A stretch of 35,162 nt of DNA from Prevotella sp. (GCA_017455845.1 JAFSYY010000003.1:1-35162), one strand, 5' to 3'; counted from the first letter of the stretch, positions 1 to 8,665 are shown. Notes: generated from the letters alone by a model not told the origin. Program-made: numbers and translations.

Positions 1-28
1 GAGGTGAGAGGTTAGAGGTGAGAGTTGA
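1..28. repeat. Seven-base repeat, unit GAGGTGA
   Basis: Units GAGGTGA, GAGGTTA, GAGGTGA, GAGTTGA run in phase from the window edge; the array probably extends to the left. The variant second unit gives TAA on the minus strand and stops ispH. Confidence 0.85.
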
Positions 29-431
29 TAGTGAACTGCTGTTTTATTCTTTTCTGAAATTTCAGAACGACAGGACAGGTGGCATCAATAATCTCAATGT
101 TGTTCTGACGCGCCAACTCGTAGGTGGCAGGCGGCTCGCCATGGGCACGTAGCAGCACCTTCACGTCGTGGAGGCGGTGCAGGTCGTCGTGGTTGATGGT
201 AATCAGTCCCATCTTCCGCAGGCGTTCGCACTCCATACCGTTGTGCACGATGTCGCCAAGGCAATAGAGCGTATTGCCTTTGGACAATTCTTCTTCGGCT
301 TTATTGATGGCTGTGGTCACGCCGAAACAGAAACCGCTGCCGTTGTCTATTTCAATGGAAAGCCCACCCAAGCCCTCCTGAAGGGAGGGGTGTTGGATTA
401 CCAGATTATCGTCAGTTTTTTTAATATTCAT
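12..431 (-). CDS. ispH: 4-hydroxy-3-methylbut-2-enyl diphosphate reductase, N-terminal part, prematurely stopped
   Basis: IspH is the iron-sulfur enzyme of the last step of the MEP isoprenoid pathway. The first ligand-cysteine motif GSGFCFGV is present, followed by [16 protein letters not shown] and DATCPVV, in the family order. Only 139 residues are read before a TAA at 12-14, whereas the family is normally about 280-300 residues, so two ligand cysteines and the C-terminal half are missing from this frame. The stop lies in a seven-base repeat array at the window edge. Near the N-terminus, residues from about 12 to 24 ([10 protein letters not shown] region) come from a hairpin repeat and are not part of the normal protein, which begins close to [12 protein letters not shown]. 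The gene follows meaB by 10 bases. Identity is clear; whether it is a pseudogene, a sequence error or a repeat-length variant cannot be decided here. Confidence 0.85.
   Translation of the reverse strand: MNIKKTDDNLVIQHPSLQEGLGGLSIEIDNGSGFCFGVTTAINKAEEELSKGNTLYCLGDIVHNGMECERLRKMGLITINHDDLHRLHDVKVLLRAHGEPPATYELARQNNIEIIDATCPVVLKFQKRIKQQFTINSHL
361..396. repeat. REP-like hairpin element, copy A, inside ispH start
   Basis: CCCTCC (373-378) pairs with GGAGGG (384-389). The flanks ACCCAAG and TGTTGG match, in inverted orientation, the element at 451-485. Confidence 0.8.
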
Positions 432-441
432 ATTCTTTGCT

Positions 442-1572
442 TCATGTATCTAAACATCCCTCCCTTGGGGAGGGCTTGGGTAGGTTCTTAAAATAATCGT
501 CGAGCAGGTGGCCAGCAGCCACAAACGAGGTCTTCTGTCCCATGAGGACTGACTGTTCGGCCTGTTGCAACCGCTTGCGGATAAGAGGGTTGTTATAGAA
601 ATTGAGGCGCAACTGCTCGTTGATGGTCTCATACATCCAGTATTTCGACTGTTCACTGCGACGATAATCGAAATAGCCGTTAGCCTTGACAAAGTCGAAA
701 TACTCGTAGATCATATCCCAGACCTCCTTGACACCTGTGCCATAGAAGCCGCTATAGCACAGCACCTTTGGCAGCCAGCCGCTCTCGGGCATGGGGAAGA
801 AATGCAGGGCGTTGCGATAGTTGGTGGCCGCCATCTGACAGCGGTCCACATTGTCGCCATCGCACTTGTTGATGACGATGCCGTCGCTTATCTCCATGAT
901 GCCGCGCTTGATGCCCTGCAACTCGTCGCCCGTGCCCGCCACTTGAATAAGCAGGAAGAAGTCGACCATGGAGTGACAGGCCGTCTCGCTCTGCCCTACG
1001 CCGACGGTCTCTACAAAGATCTTGTCGAAGCCGGCTGCCTCGCAGAGGATGATGGTCTCACGGGTCTTGCGTGCCACGCCGCCCAACGAGCCAGCCGACG
1101 GGCTGGGACGTATGAAAGAGTCGGGGTGAATGGCGAGTTTCTCCATGCGGGTCTTGTCGCCCAGGATGCTGCCCTTCGAGCGTTCTGACGAGGGGTCGAT
1201 GGCGAGGACGGCCAGCCGTCCACCCTTCTCCTTCAAGAGATGGATGCCAAACTCGTCGATAGAGGTGCTCTTGCCGGCTCCCGGGACGCCGCTGATGCCT
1301 ATGCGCACGCTTTGTCCGCTATAGGGCAGACATTTCTCTATGACTTCCTGTGCCTTGGCCTGATGATCTGGGTTGACGCTTTCTATCAGGGTGACAGCCT
1401 GCGAGAGGATGGTGACATCGCCCTTGACGATGCCCTCTACCATCTCGGCCACCGACAGTTCGCGGCGGTGGAAGCGGTTACGCTTCAGATAGGGGTTGAT
1501 GATCGCGGGCTGCTCTACGCCGCTATTCACCTGCAAGCCTGCATATTCGCTACTATTCTCTGGATGTTCCAT
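442..1572 (-). CDS. meaB: Methylmalonyl-CoA mutase-associated GTPase MeaB (ArgK/MMAA family)
   Basis: MeaB is a cytoplasmic G3E P-loop GTPase that protects and reloads the B12-dependent methylmalonyl-CoA mutase used in succinate-propionate metabolism. The 376-residue product has the Walker A motif GVPGAGKST, the family stretch [27 protein letters not shown] and the base-recognition motif NKCDGD. The length fits the family, with a short N-terminal extension. The last residues ([13 protein letters not shown]) are encoded by a REP-like hairpin at 451-485, so the C-terminus and stop codon have been supplied or reshaped by a repeat. It sits between DUF1573 and ispH on the same strand. The mutase is not in this window. 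Confidence 0.93.
   Translation of the reverse strand: MEHPENSSEYAGLQVNSGVEQPAIINPYLKRNRFHRRELSVAEMVEGIVKGDVTILSQAVTLIESVNPDHQAKAQEVIEKCLPYSGQSVRIGISGVPGAGKSTSIDEFGIHLLKEKGGRLAVLAIDPSSERSKGSILGDKTRMEKLAIHPDSFIRPSPSAGSLGGVARKTRETIILCEAAGFDKIFVETVGVGQSETACHSMVDFFLLIQVAGTGDELQGIKRGIMEISDGIVINKCDGDNVDRCQMAATNYRNALHFFPMPESGWLPKVLCYSGFYGTGVKEVWDMIYEYFDFVKANGYFDYRRSEQSKYWMYETINEQLRLNFYNNPLIRKRLQQAEQSVLMGQKTSFVAAGHLLDDYFKNLPKPSPREGCLDT
451..485. repeat. REP-like hairpin element, copy B, at meaB end
   Basis: CCCTCCC (458-464) pairs with GGGAGGG (468-474) across a three-base loop. It is the reverse complement of the element at 361-396, so the two form an inverted pair with about 54 bases between them, and it encodes the last residues of MeaB. 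Confidence 0.82.
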
Positions 1573-1577
1573 GTTAG

Positions 1578-1619
1578 TAATGCATAATTAATAATGCATA
1601 ATGCATAATGATTAATATT
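1578..1619. repeat. Seven-base repeat, unit TAATGCA (ATTATGC on the other strand)
   Basis: Six units in phase fill the meaB-DUF1573 gap: TAATGCA, TAATTAA, TAATGCA, TAATGCA, TAATGAT, TAATATT. Confidence 0.88.
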
Positions 1620-2707
1620 TATTTGGGGGGATTAATGTTGATGATTACTTTGGCGTGGTCGGGGTCGTTGGTGATCATCAGCACACGTGGCTTCTGACGC
1701 GCTGCGAGCATCTGGTCGCGGTCGATGGTCACCTTTAATTTGGTGGACTCGCCCGGCTGGAGCGAACGCTTACCCAGCGTCACCGTCATGCCCTTGGTAA
1801 ACATCTGTAGGGACGAGATGTTGAGGGGCATCTGTCCGTTGTTGGTAATCATCACGGTACCAGACTTTAGCATCTTGCCGCCCACCTTGCCCAGTGTCAG
1901 TGAGTCGGCCGACAACTGCAGACGGGGCGCCTGTGCATGGCCTGCCAGCGACGACGTGTTAGGCAGTAGCACCACAGAGACGGGCAATTCGATGTCGTTG
2001 CTTACCTTGTCGCCCAGGTTTGAAGCCAGATAGACAGAGGTCTGCGTCAGGCCGAAGTCATGGATATTCTCAGAGTTGAGCGTGATGGTGACCTTGCCTT
2101 GCTTCCCTGGCTGAAGTGTCTCGGGCGTTGCGAAAGCCGTGAGATAAGGGGGCAGATGGAGCACGTTGGGCTGCATGGGGTTCTCACCGTTGTTCACCAC
2201 TTTGATGACCACCTCGGGGTGGTCGCCCTTGTTCACATCGTCAAATTCTATGTTGTTCTGGTCGGCCAGCAAGTCACCGAAGGCATACGGATAGACCTTG
2301 GAATAATCAACCCAGTCGGCCAGCACCACACCCTTCATGGTGAGCCAGACGGGTTTGTCGGCTCCTTTCACATAGACAGCGGCCTGCTTGGTGAAATGTC
2401 CCAGCAGACGGGCATCGTAGGTCATGCTGATGGTGAACTTGTCGCCACCGCCAATGCTCTTCTTGGGATAGTCCACGCGTGTGCATCCACAGTCGGGTTT
2501 CACGCTACTGATAGTGAGATGACGGCTGCCTTTGTTCTTCAGTTCAAACGTGGCGGTGACAGGCATGCAGAAGCCTGTCTTGCCAACGTAGATCTCCGGC
2601 TTGTCAACCTGTAGCCGCTGGGCGCTTAAAGGCAAAAAGGCAAAAAGGCAAAAAGGCAGAATACAACGTAGTAGCCTCAACACCTTATTATATATAATAG
2701 GACTCAT
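1619..2707 (-). CDS. DUF1573 domain-containing secreted protein
   Basis: This 362-residue exported protein has no known reaction. Residues about 35-125 match the DUF1573 Ig-like fold common in Bacteroidetes (FELKNKGSRHLTISSVKPDCGC then the glycine-rich turn and TISMTYDA), and two more Ig-like or ASH-type segments follow. The N-terminus is a signal peptide ending near PLSAQ. Its hydrophobic core (LPFCLFAF) is encoded by four copies of an eight-base repeat at 2628-2659. No lipobox cysteine is evident at the cleavage site. The gene lies 30 bases downstream of the alpha-2-macroglobulin gene and about 47 bases upstream of meaB, so co-transcription is likely. Periplasmic or surface location is inferred. 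Confidence 0.85.
   Translation of the reverse strand: MSPIIYNKVLRLLRCILPFCLFAFLPLSAQRLQVDKPEIYVGKTGFCMPVTATFELKNKGSRHLTISSVKPDCGCTRVDYPKKSIGGGDKFTISMTYDARLLGHFTKQAAVYVKGADKPVWLTMKGVVLADWVDYSKVYPYAFGDLLADQNNIEFDDVNKGDHPEVVIKVVNNGENPMQPNVLHLPPYLTAFATPETLQPGKQGKVTITLNSENIHDFGLTQTSVYLASNLGDKVSNDIELPVSVVLLPNTSSLAGHAQAPRLQLSADSLTLGKVGGKMLKSGTVMITNNGQMPLNISSLQMFTKGMTVTLGKRSLQPGESTKLKVTIDRDQMLAARQKPRVLMITNDPDHAKVIININPPK
2628..2659. repeat. Eight-base repeat AAAGGCAA, four copies
   Basis: Four units, the last AAAGGCAG. On the minus strand they encode LPFCLFAF, the hydrophobic core of the DUF1573 signal peptide. Confidence 0.9.
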
Positions 2708-2737
2708 TTTCTATTTTTCCGTCTTTTGGTTTTCTTT

Positions 2738-5700
2738 CTACTCTTTCACCTCTAACGTAACCGACTTGGTGGTGCCTCTGAACTCAGGACTGTAGGCACA
2801 GCCTGCAGTGCAGGTGCCCGTCTCGTAGGTTCCCACGCGGTCGATGTAGTATTCAGTCTCTACGACGTGGCGGCCCTTGGCAAGGCGGTCGAAATAATAG
2901 TTGGTAGAGCAGTCTTTCGGCGTGCAGTAGTAGCCCCAGTGATAGCCGCTCAACTGGTTGACGGGCTCCATGCAGGCAGCCCGTTTATCCACCACCTGCA
3001 CAAAGTCGTAGTCGCGGTCGGCAGTGATGGTGATACGCACCTTGATGCGGTCGCCGACATTGAGTACTGAATGTTGGATGTCGAATGTTGAGTTGGGTTC
3101 CGCACTTAAGATCTCCCGCTTCACGGTGATGCCACTGGACTGGTCGGTGATGTCGCCTGTCTGCTGCATGAACTGCATATAGACAGCACCCCACGACGTG
3201 CCCGTAGAGGTCTTCTCGGCCGTAAATGTCTGCTTGCCGTCACCATCCATGGCCGTCTTCACATAGCCGATGCCGGCGGTGGCCTGCGAGGTCTCTATCT
3301 CCTGACCGTCGACCTTCAGCACCGTCTTGGGCTGTGCTTCCAAGACCTGACTGTTGCCGTTGAGGAAGGCATAGACAGCATCGACACTGTTGATAGGAGT
3401 GTCCCAGGCCTGGTTGCGCTTCTCCTGCAGCAGCCAGCGTTGCATCTCCTCGATGGTCTGCGTGTCCTCGGGTGTCAACCGTTTGATGGCCTCGATGGCA
3501 GCCACCTGTGTAGGTATGCGGAAGTTGCGCCAGGAGTAAAGGGCGCGTGGCGTGTCATAGTAACGACCCATCTCCTCAGTATAGACGGTGTACTCCTTCA
3601 GGCTCTTGATGTACGTCTTATTGTTGAGCACGATGGCCGACATGGCCTTGTCGTAGATGCTCTGGTTGCGCGTCTCTTTCTTCAGCAGTTTGATCAGATA
3701 GTCGTTGGCGGCCTTCACGCTGCCAGGCAACTCACGGCCGTCGAGGGTGCAGATATAGAGCCATTGCAGGGCCAGATGGCTGGGGAACCTGGGCGTCCAG
3801 CCCTTCTTCTCATTCTTCTTCATCTCTTTCACCATATCCACAATCTCCTGACCCATGAATCCGAAAGCCTTCTCAAGCATGTCTTCCGTCTCGTCCTGCT
3901 CCTCCGTCATCTGGTTCAGGCGTACCAGCATCTCGCTCACCTCCACGGTCATATACATGGAGCCAAGCATGCCTGGCCACCAACTCCACGAGCCGTCGCC
4001 GTTTTGCAACTGTTCCAGATTCTCCAGAGAGCCGCTGATGCGCTGGTCTATCAGGTTCTCGTCGAAGAAGTCGGCCAGCCGTTCCTTCTGCTCCTGCTCA
4101 CGTTCGGCATCCATCACCCACGGTGTCTCTTCGAGCACCAAGTCTTTCAATTCCTGGTTCTTTTGAAGCGAAGAGTTGAGCGATGTAAGTGGAGTATCTT
4201 CGCGCCTCCATACCTCGAAGATGCTCTCGGCCTGCGGGTTCTGGTTCAGGATATAGCGGCCGATGCTGTTGGCATAATAGGAGGCCGACTGGCAGATGGC
4301 GCAGTTGTCATGGGGATGGCCTACTGTCGGCAGGGCCTGAATCATCAGCCAGGCTGGGTTGTTGGTGTACTCTATTGTAAGTGAAGAGTGAAAGGCAACA
4401 GGTAGGCGACCATTGGTCGGGAATGGAGTGAAGAGTGAAGCGCTCGACCTCTGGTCGCTTGCTACCGAAGGGACGCAAGAATTGGCTGCCGCCTTGTTCT
4501 GTGGCAGGAGGGCCTGCAGGTCGATGGTCTTGGTGCCGGGCTCGTTCTGCGTGAAAGGCACGGTGACGGTGACGCGCTCGCGGTTGGGCAATACGGGCAG
4601 GTAGTGCTGCTCGCCGTCGCTGAAGCCGTCGCCGCTGACCATCACCTTGGCAACGAGGAGGCTGCGCGTCTCACGGCTGCAGTCGTAGAGGAAGGTGACG
4701 GCGGCAGTGCCGTTGACATCCACTGCTACCGGCTGCTCATCGGCATAGACCACCTTCTCTGTCTCTGGGTCGAGGAGTTCCAGACGGGCTTTGCCGTTCA
4801 CAGCCTTCTCGCCGGTGTTGAAGATACGTGCAGAGATAGAGGCTTTGTCGCCCATGCGCACGAAGCGTGGCACGTTGGGCTGTATCATCACGTCTTTCTT
4901 GGCAACAGCCTCATCGGTGAGCATGCCCACCTTCATGTCCTGTGTGTGACCTATAGCCATGAAGCGCCAGGTGGTGAGACTCTCGGGCAGGGTGAACTTA
5001 ATGGATACCTGGCCATCTTTGTCGGCCATCAACTGCGGATAGAAGAAGGCGGTCTCCTGCAGGTTCTCGCGCATCTGCACGTTGTCGCTCTTGCTTTGCT
5101 GTTCTTGTTCTACGCTGTCGCCAGCATCCTCATCGGCAGCAACTCCATCCGCTGCTGCCATGTCGGCAGTGCTATTGGATTCTTCGACCAACTCATACTC
5201 CACCTGAGCGGCTCCCATAGTTTTCTTTTCCATCACGCCTCTTGACATCAAAAGGGGAGCATCCATGCGACGATAGATCCGCATGCGACTGCGCTCGGCA
5301 GAGGGATAGACATTGTGGTCGAAATGGCTGAACAGCAACTCGGGATAGGAGAGGCTGCGCACCGATTCGACACTGGAGCAGCCAGGGAAGCCCCAACTGG
5401 AGTATCGCCATGAGGTACGCGAGATGGGCAGTGAGAGATAAGGTGTGAGCATCCATTCGTGTGGCTGCAGTTGATCCAGGCTCTTGTCGTAGAGCGTAGC
5501 CAGCAGTTGGGCATCGGCGGGTGTGCCGTCGGGGCCTTTGATGGTCAGCGTCCACTCCTCCTTCTGGCCAGGCAGCAACCTGTTGCGGAAGGTCTGCCAC
5601 TCCAGTTTGAGATTGTAATCGGGCAGTGGCCGACGGATGGTGGTCTCATGGACGTAGGTCTTACCCTCCTTCATCCAGGCGAAGGTAAGGAAGAGGCCGT

Positions 5701-8374
5701 TGCCATAGGACTCCTTATAGGCGAACTGCCGGTTGATGAGTTCATTGGACTTGTCTGTAGAGCCTTTCTCTATCACAACATCGCCAGAGACAATGGCATA
5801 GACGATGTGCACATCAGAAGCCGACGAGCCTACTTGCAACGTGACGGGGCTGCCGTCGTTGGGGAACTGTGTGTCGGAGACATAGAACCAGTCGTCGGTC
5901 TCTATCGCCGGCCTACGGTCTTTGAGCGAGAACACCACGAAATTCCGGTGCAGGGTATCTTCGCCACAGACGGCCTCCACAGTGTGACTACCGCTCTTTA
6001 ACAGTGGGATGGCCATGCGCTTATTGGTGCCTGTGTCTTGCCATCTGCCGTTGTCGAAACGATATCTCACCGAGGCATCGATGTCGTTGCCTGCGGCATT
6101 GCGCAGGTGGAACGTCAGGTTGCCGCCCTTCTCGGCCAGCACCTTCTCGGGCACATCGACACTAAAGGCGGTCTTGCGGTTGCCCAACGGTATGGAGAGT
6201 TCGCCGTAGCGGGTCTCGCCAGCCTGGTCGGTGACATAGGCTGTCAGCACGAAATTATAGAACATCGGATAGCGCGTCTTGGGCACCACCAGGGGCACGG
6301 ACACCGTAAACGAGCCGTCGCCGTCGGTCATGATCTCGCCGCTGGCCATCTCATTGTCTTCCGACCCCTCGCCAAGATAGCCCTGGTTCCAATAGCGCGA
6401 ATACGACCACCACCAATAGGCACGCCTACGCTCCACCTTATATTTCACCCGTGCGCCCTGCACCGGCACGCCCGCATACGAGCGTGCAGTTCCCTTGACC
6501 TGCAACGTGTCGCCGTCGGCATAGTCTTCCTTCACGTCGGGAATCTCCACCTCGAAGGTAGGACGCTTATACTCATCGACGGTGAAATAGCGACGCTTGC
6601 CGTCAACCTCTACGCTGAAACTGCCGGTGAGTCCCTTGCGTGGCAGCGTGAAACTGGTGGTGCATGTGCCGTAGTCGTCGGTGGTCAGCGTATGCTCTTC
6701 CACCACCTTGTAGTTGGCGTCACGCAAGCGTGCTGTCACAGTCTTGCCTTTCCGTACGCTGTGTTCAAAGCCGTTGCGTGTCTCATAAAGGATGGCCGAC
6801 ATATAGACCGTCTGTCCGGGACGGTAGATGGAGCGGTCGGTGAACACCTCTACGCTCTGGTTATAGTCATGGTTGGAGGCGTAACTAAAATAGCCAAAGC
6901 GGTTCATCGCAGGACTGGCACTGTCGTCGGCCGTCGTCACATAGAGGGAATTGATATGGCGTTTCCCAACTTCCAATTCACACTCGCCCTTGGCATCGGT
7001 GGTCAGCACGGTGGTTTCCCTGTCTATTTCCAATGTCAGACGGGCACCCGCCACAGGCTGTCCCGTCGTGGCATTGACCACCACGTAGCGTATCTTGTTG
7101 CCAGGCAGCATCTGCGACAGCACGCGCAGGTTGCTCACATAGCAGAGCGAACGCTCCACCCTGCCGGTGCTGGGCCTGCTCTCATACTCCAGCATGTAGA
7201 TGCCCACAGGCAGGGCTGCCAACGTCAGCGAGTCGTCGTAGAACTCGTATGGAGTCTTTCCTTCGCTCCTCGCACCTCGCACCTCGTACCTCGTACCTCG
7301 CACCTCGTACGTAAGTGTCTGCGTCAGTTCTGGCATGGCCCTTAACAAGGGCTTGATTCTCTCGTAGCCACGGTTGTAGTACAGATAGATACCAGCCAGG
7401 TCGCTAGCCTTGGCATCAACGCGGAAGACACGCATGGTCAGTTCTGAGATATTGCGCATGTCCTTCAGACTGACGGTGAAGGGCTTGCCGGGGAGCACAG
7501 TGCCTTCGCCCTGCACGGTGAACTGCGAGCCCTGCAGATTATTGCGCGAATTGATCAACCGCTTGATGCGTGGCCAGTTGCTCCAGCGGTTCAGGGCCAT
7601 ATTAAGATAGTCCCAACGCTGGCTCACAGTGGCATCGGTATTCTCAGTCATGTAGTAATAGCGCTCGATGCCTACTTCTGCTACCTCGGGCAGATCGGCG
7701 TATGCGTCAATCAGCGAGTCAAGACGGGCAAGATAGACCGACTCGCCTATCTTCTCCAACTCTTCAGGCCGTTGCTGACGAAGCCATTCCAGACTGCTCA
7801 TCAACGCCGCCGTGCGGTTGTCGGTCTTCGTGTAATAGTCGCGCAGCACGTCGAAGTGCTGCGTCTCGTAGCCAATGACGCTCAAAAGGTCACCGGCATA
7901 GATACGGCTGTCGTCCTCTGTGACCACAAAGGGGGTGTAGTCTTTGGCCTGAACCGAAGCCAGCAGGGCAGGGTTAGACAGAGCCTTGTCATAGTATTGC
8001 CTGGCTGTTTCCTCCGAATGGCTCTCCTCCATCTCGTTCTGTTCGTAGAGATAGCCTAGTACCGTCTGATAGATTGCACGCACCACAGCATCCTTCTCTT
8101 TCTGCTCACGCTGTTGCAGACGCGAGACGACACTCTGCAGCGTGTCAGGACTTACATCACACTGAGAGCGAGCCTTCTGCAATTCTGCCTTCAGCAACTG
8201 GCCATAGGCTTTTTCCTTCGTGGCCTTCGCCACTATCTTATCCAGAATCTGCTGTTCCGACTTGGGCAAGTCGTCATCTACTGCATCCTCTACCTGTTTC
8301 CACAGAGCCTTATAGGTCTGTCCAAATATCATCATTGGCATCATAAAAGCAATAAAAAACGCTACTTTTTTCAT
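2738..8374 (-). CDS. Alpha-2-macroglobulin family protein, thioester motif absent
   Basis: This 1878-residue secreted protein begins with a typical signal peptide (MKKVAFFIAFMMPMMIFGQ). An alpha-helical N-terminal region is followed by a series of macroglobulin beta domains: a clear MG2-type segment with FTDRSIYRPGQTVYMSAILY at about residue 515 and the A2M domain with FTLPESLTTWRFMAIGHT, then an alpha-helical thioester-type barrel and a C-terminal receptor-like domain. Family members trap proteases or act in envelope defence. The thioester CxEQ is not present; the matching region reads NCAICQSASYYAN, so covalent trapping is unlikely. Three repeat-derived insertions are seen at about residues 354-375 (EVRGTRYEVRGAR), 1291-1330 and 1759-1771 (STFDIQHSVLN). 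It is the first gene of the minus-strand operon. The function in this organism is inferred only from family. Confidence 0.9.
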   Translation of the reverse strand: MKKVAFFIAFMMPMMIFGQTYKALWKQVEDAVDDDLPKSEQQILDKIVAKATKEKAYGQLLKAELQKARSQCDVSPDTLQSVVSRLQQREQKEKDAVVRAIYQTVLGYLYEQNEMEESHSEETARQYYDKALSNPALLASVQAKDYTPFVVTEDDSRIYAGDLLSVIGYETQHFDVLRDYYTKTDNRTAALMSSLEWLRQQRPEELEKIGESVYLARLDSLIDAYADLPEVAEVGIERYYYMTENTDATVSQRWDYLNMALNRWSNWPRIKRLINSRNNLQGSQFTVQGEGTVLPGKPFTVSLKDMRNISELTMRVFRVDAKASDLAGIYLYYNRGYERIKPLLRAMPELTQTLTYEVRGTRYEVRGARSEGKTPYEFYDDSLTLAALPVGIYMLEYESRPSTGRVERSLCYVSNLRVLSQMLPGNKIRYVVVNATTGQPVAGARLTLEIDRETTVLTTDAKGECELEVGKRHINSLYVTTADDSASPAMNRFGYFSYASNHDYNQSVEVFTDRSIYRPGQTVYMSAILYETRNGFEHSVRKGKTVTARLRDANYKVVEEHTLTTDDYGTCTTSFTLPRKGLTGSFSVEVDGKRRYFTVDEYKRPTFEVEIPDVKEDYADGDTLQVKGTARSYAGVPVQGARVKYKVERRRAYWWWSYSRYWNQGYLGEGSEDNEMASGEIMTDGDGSFTVSVPLVVPKTRYPMFYNFVLTAYVTDQAGETRYGELSIPLGNRKTAFSVDVPEKVLAEKGGNLTFHLRNAAGNDIDASVRYRFDNGRWQDTGTNKRMAIPLLKSGSHTVEAVCGEDTLHRNFVVFSLKDRRPAIETDDWFYVSDTQFPNDGSPVTLQVGSSASDVHIVYAIVSGDVVIEKGSTDKSNELINRQFAYKESYGNGLFLTFAWMKEGKTYVHETTIRRPLPDYNLKLEWQTFRNRLLPGQKEEWTLTIKGPDGTPADAQLLATLYDKSLDQLQPHEWMLTPYLSLPISRTSWRYSSWGFPGCSSVESVRSLSYPELLFSHFDHNVYPSAERSRMRIYRRMDAPLLMSRGVMEKKTMGAAQVEYELVEESNSTADMAAADGVAADEDAGDSVEQEQQSKSDNVQMRENLQETAFFYPQLMADKDGQVSIKFTLPESLTTWRFMAIGHTQDMKVGMLTDEAVAKKDVMIQPNVPRFVRMGDKASISARIFNTGEKAVNGKARLELLDPETEKVVYADEQPVAVDVNGTAAVTFLYDCSRETRSLLVAKVMVSGDGFSDGEQHYLPVLPNRERVTVTVPFTQNEPGTKTIDLQALLPQNKAAANSCVPSVASDQRSSASLFTPFPTNGRLPVAFHSSLTIEYTNNPAWLMIQALPTVGHPHDNCAICQSASYYANSIGRYILNQNPQAESIFEVWRREDTPLTSLNSSLQKNQELKDLVLEETPWVMDAEREQEQKERLADFFDENLIDQRISGSLENLEQLQNGDGSWSWWPGMLGSMYMTVEVSEMLVRLNQMTEEQDETEDMLEKAFGFMGQEIVDMVKEMKKNEKKGWTPRFPSHLALQWLYICTLDGRELPGSVKAANDYLIKLLKKETRNQSIYDKAMSAIVLNNKTYIKSLKEYTVYTEEMGRYYDTPRALYSWRNFRIPTQVAAIEAIKRLTPEDTQTIEEMQRWLLQEKRNQAWDTPINSVDAVYAFLNGNSQVLEAQPKTVLKVDGQEIETSQATAGIGYVKTAMDGDGKQTFTAEKTSTGTSWGAVYMQFMQQTGDITDQSSGITVKREILSAEPNSTFDIQHSVLNVGDRIKVRITITADRDYDFVQVVDKRAACMEPVNQLSGYHWGYYCTPKDCSTNYYFDRLAKGRHVVETEYYIDRVGTYETGTCTAGCAYSPEFRGTTKSVTLEVKE
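3069..3096. repeat. Seven-base repeat, unit TGAATGT
   Basis: TGAATGT, TGGATGT, CGAATGT, TGAGTTG in phase; read on the minus strand as STFDIQHS within the alpha-2-macroglobulin gene. Confidence 0.75.
4379..4439. repeat. Two GAGTGAA-type pairs flanking a 36-base hairpin element
   Basis: AAGTGAA-GAGTGAA (4379-4392) and GAGTGAA-GAGTGAA (4426-4439) surround the element at 4390-4425, whose stem is CGACC/GGTCG with loop ATT. The element matches 11102-11137 in clpB at 32 of 36 positions. All of it is translated in the alpha-2-macroglobulin gene. Confidence 0.85.
4441..4483. repeat. 43-base interspersed element, copy 1
   Basis: Matches 16471-16513 at 36 of 43 positions, sharing CTTGCTACC and GGGACGCAAGAATT. 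CTTGC and GCAAG can pair. It is read antisense in the alpha-2-macroglobulin gene. Confidence 0.82.
7262..7310. repeat. Seven-base repeat, units CTCGCAC/CTCGTAC, in the alpha-2-macroglobulin gene
   Basis: Six clear units (7269-7310) plus one diverged. On the gene strand they encode EVRGTRYEVRGAR at about residues 355-370. Confidence 0.92.
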
Positions 8375-8404
8375 ATTTCTTACCGTTTTAATTTCTTACA
8401 TTTT

Positions 8405-8537
8405 CTCGTACCTCGCACCTCGTACCTCGCACCTCGTACCTCGCACCTCGTACCTCGCACTCCGTACCTCGCACCTCGCACCTCGCACTTCGCACCTCGT
8501 ACCTCGCACTTCGGACCTCGCACTTCGGACTTCGTAG
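8405..8537. repeat. Nineteen-copy seven-base array, units CTCGTAC/CTCGCAC
   Basis: Exactly nineteen units in phase, alternating GTAC and GCAC forms and decaying to CTTCGGA-like units at the right end. It occupies the gap upstream of the alpha-2-macroglobulin gene, just after a predicted -7 box, so it is probably its 5' leader. Confidence 0.95.
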
Positions 8538-8548
8538 TTTTTACAAAG

Positions 8549-8556
8549 CAAAGATA
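8549..8556 (-). promoter_or_regulatory. Predicted -7 box for the alpha-2-macroglobulin operon
   Basis: TATCTTTG on the minus strand fits TAnnTTTG. No clear TTTG box is found at the usual spacing. Transcription would begin at the edge of the nineteen-copy array. Confidence 0.55.
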
Positions 8557-8633
8557 GCAAATAATTCTGACAAATCCACGCTCTCTTTCCCTAAAATATG
8601 AAAGTTTAACGCATTTTTACGGATTAACAGATT

Positions 8634-8665
8634 GTCATTCTGTCGCATCATAGCGTCATTTTGTC
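8634..8665 (+). promoter_or_regulatory. Paired GTCATTYTGTC motif upstream of clpB
   Basis: GTCATTCTGTC (8634-8644) and GTCATTTTGTC (8655-8665) start 21 bases apart, two helical turns, about 100 bases before the clpB start. A stress-regulator site is a guess. Confidence 0.4.

Noticed and set aside
4165..4195. Repeat-like GAAGCGAAGAGTTGAGCG in the alpha-2-macroglobulin gene
   Set aside because: No consistent period, and the encoded SSLQKNQEL fits the family.
4280..4340. Thioester motif in the alpha-2-macroglobulin protein (NCAICQSA)
   Set aside because: The required CxEQ order is absent, so this is not a thioester.
3440..4384. Long open frame on the plus strand opposite the alpha-2-macroglobulin gene
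   Set aside because: It is the shadow of the real minus-strand gene, with no recognisable domain; the same applies to the frame at 6038-7345.
8405..8537. Possible CRISPR array
   Set aside because: Units are seven bases with no spacers and no cas genes are near.
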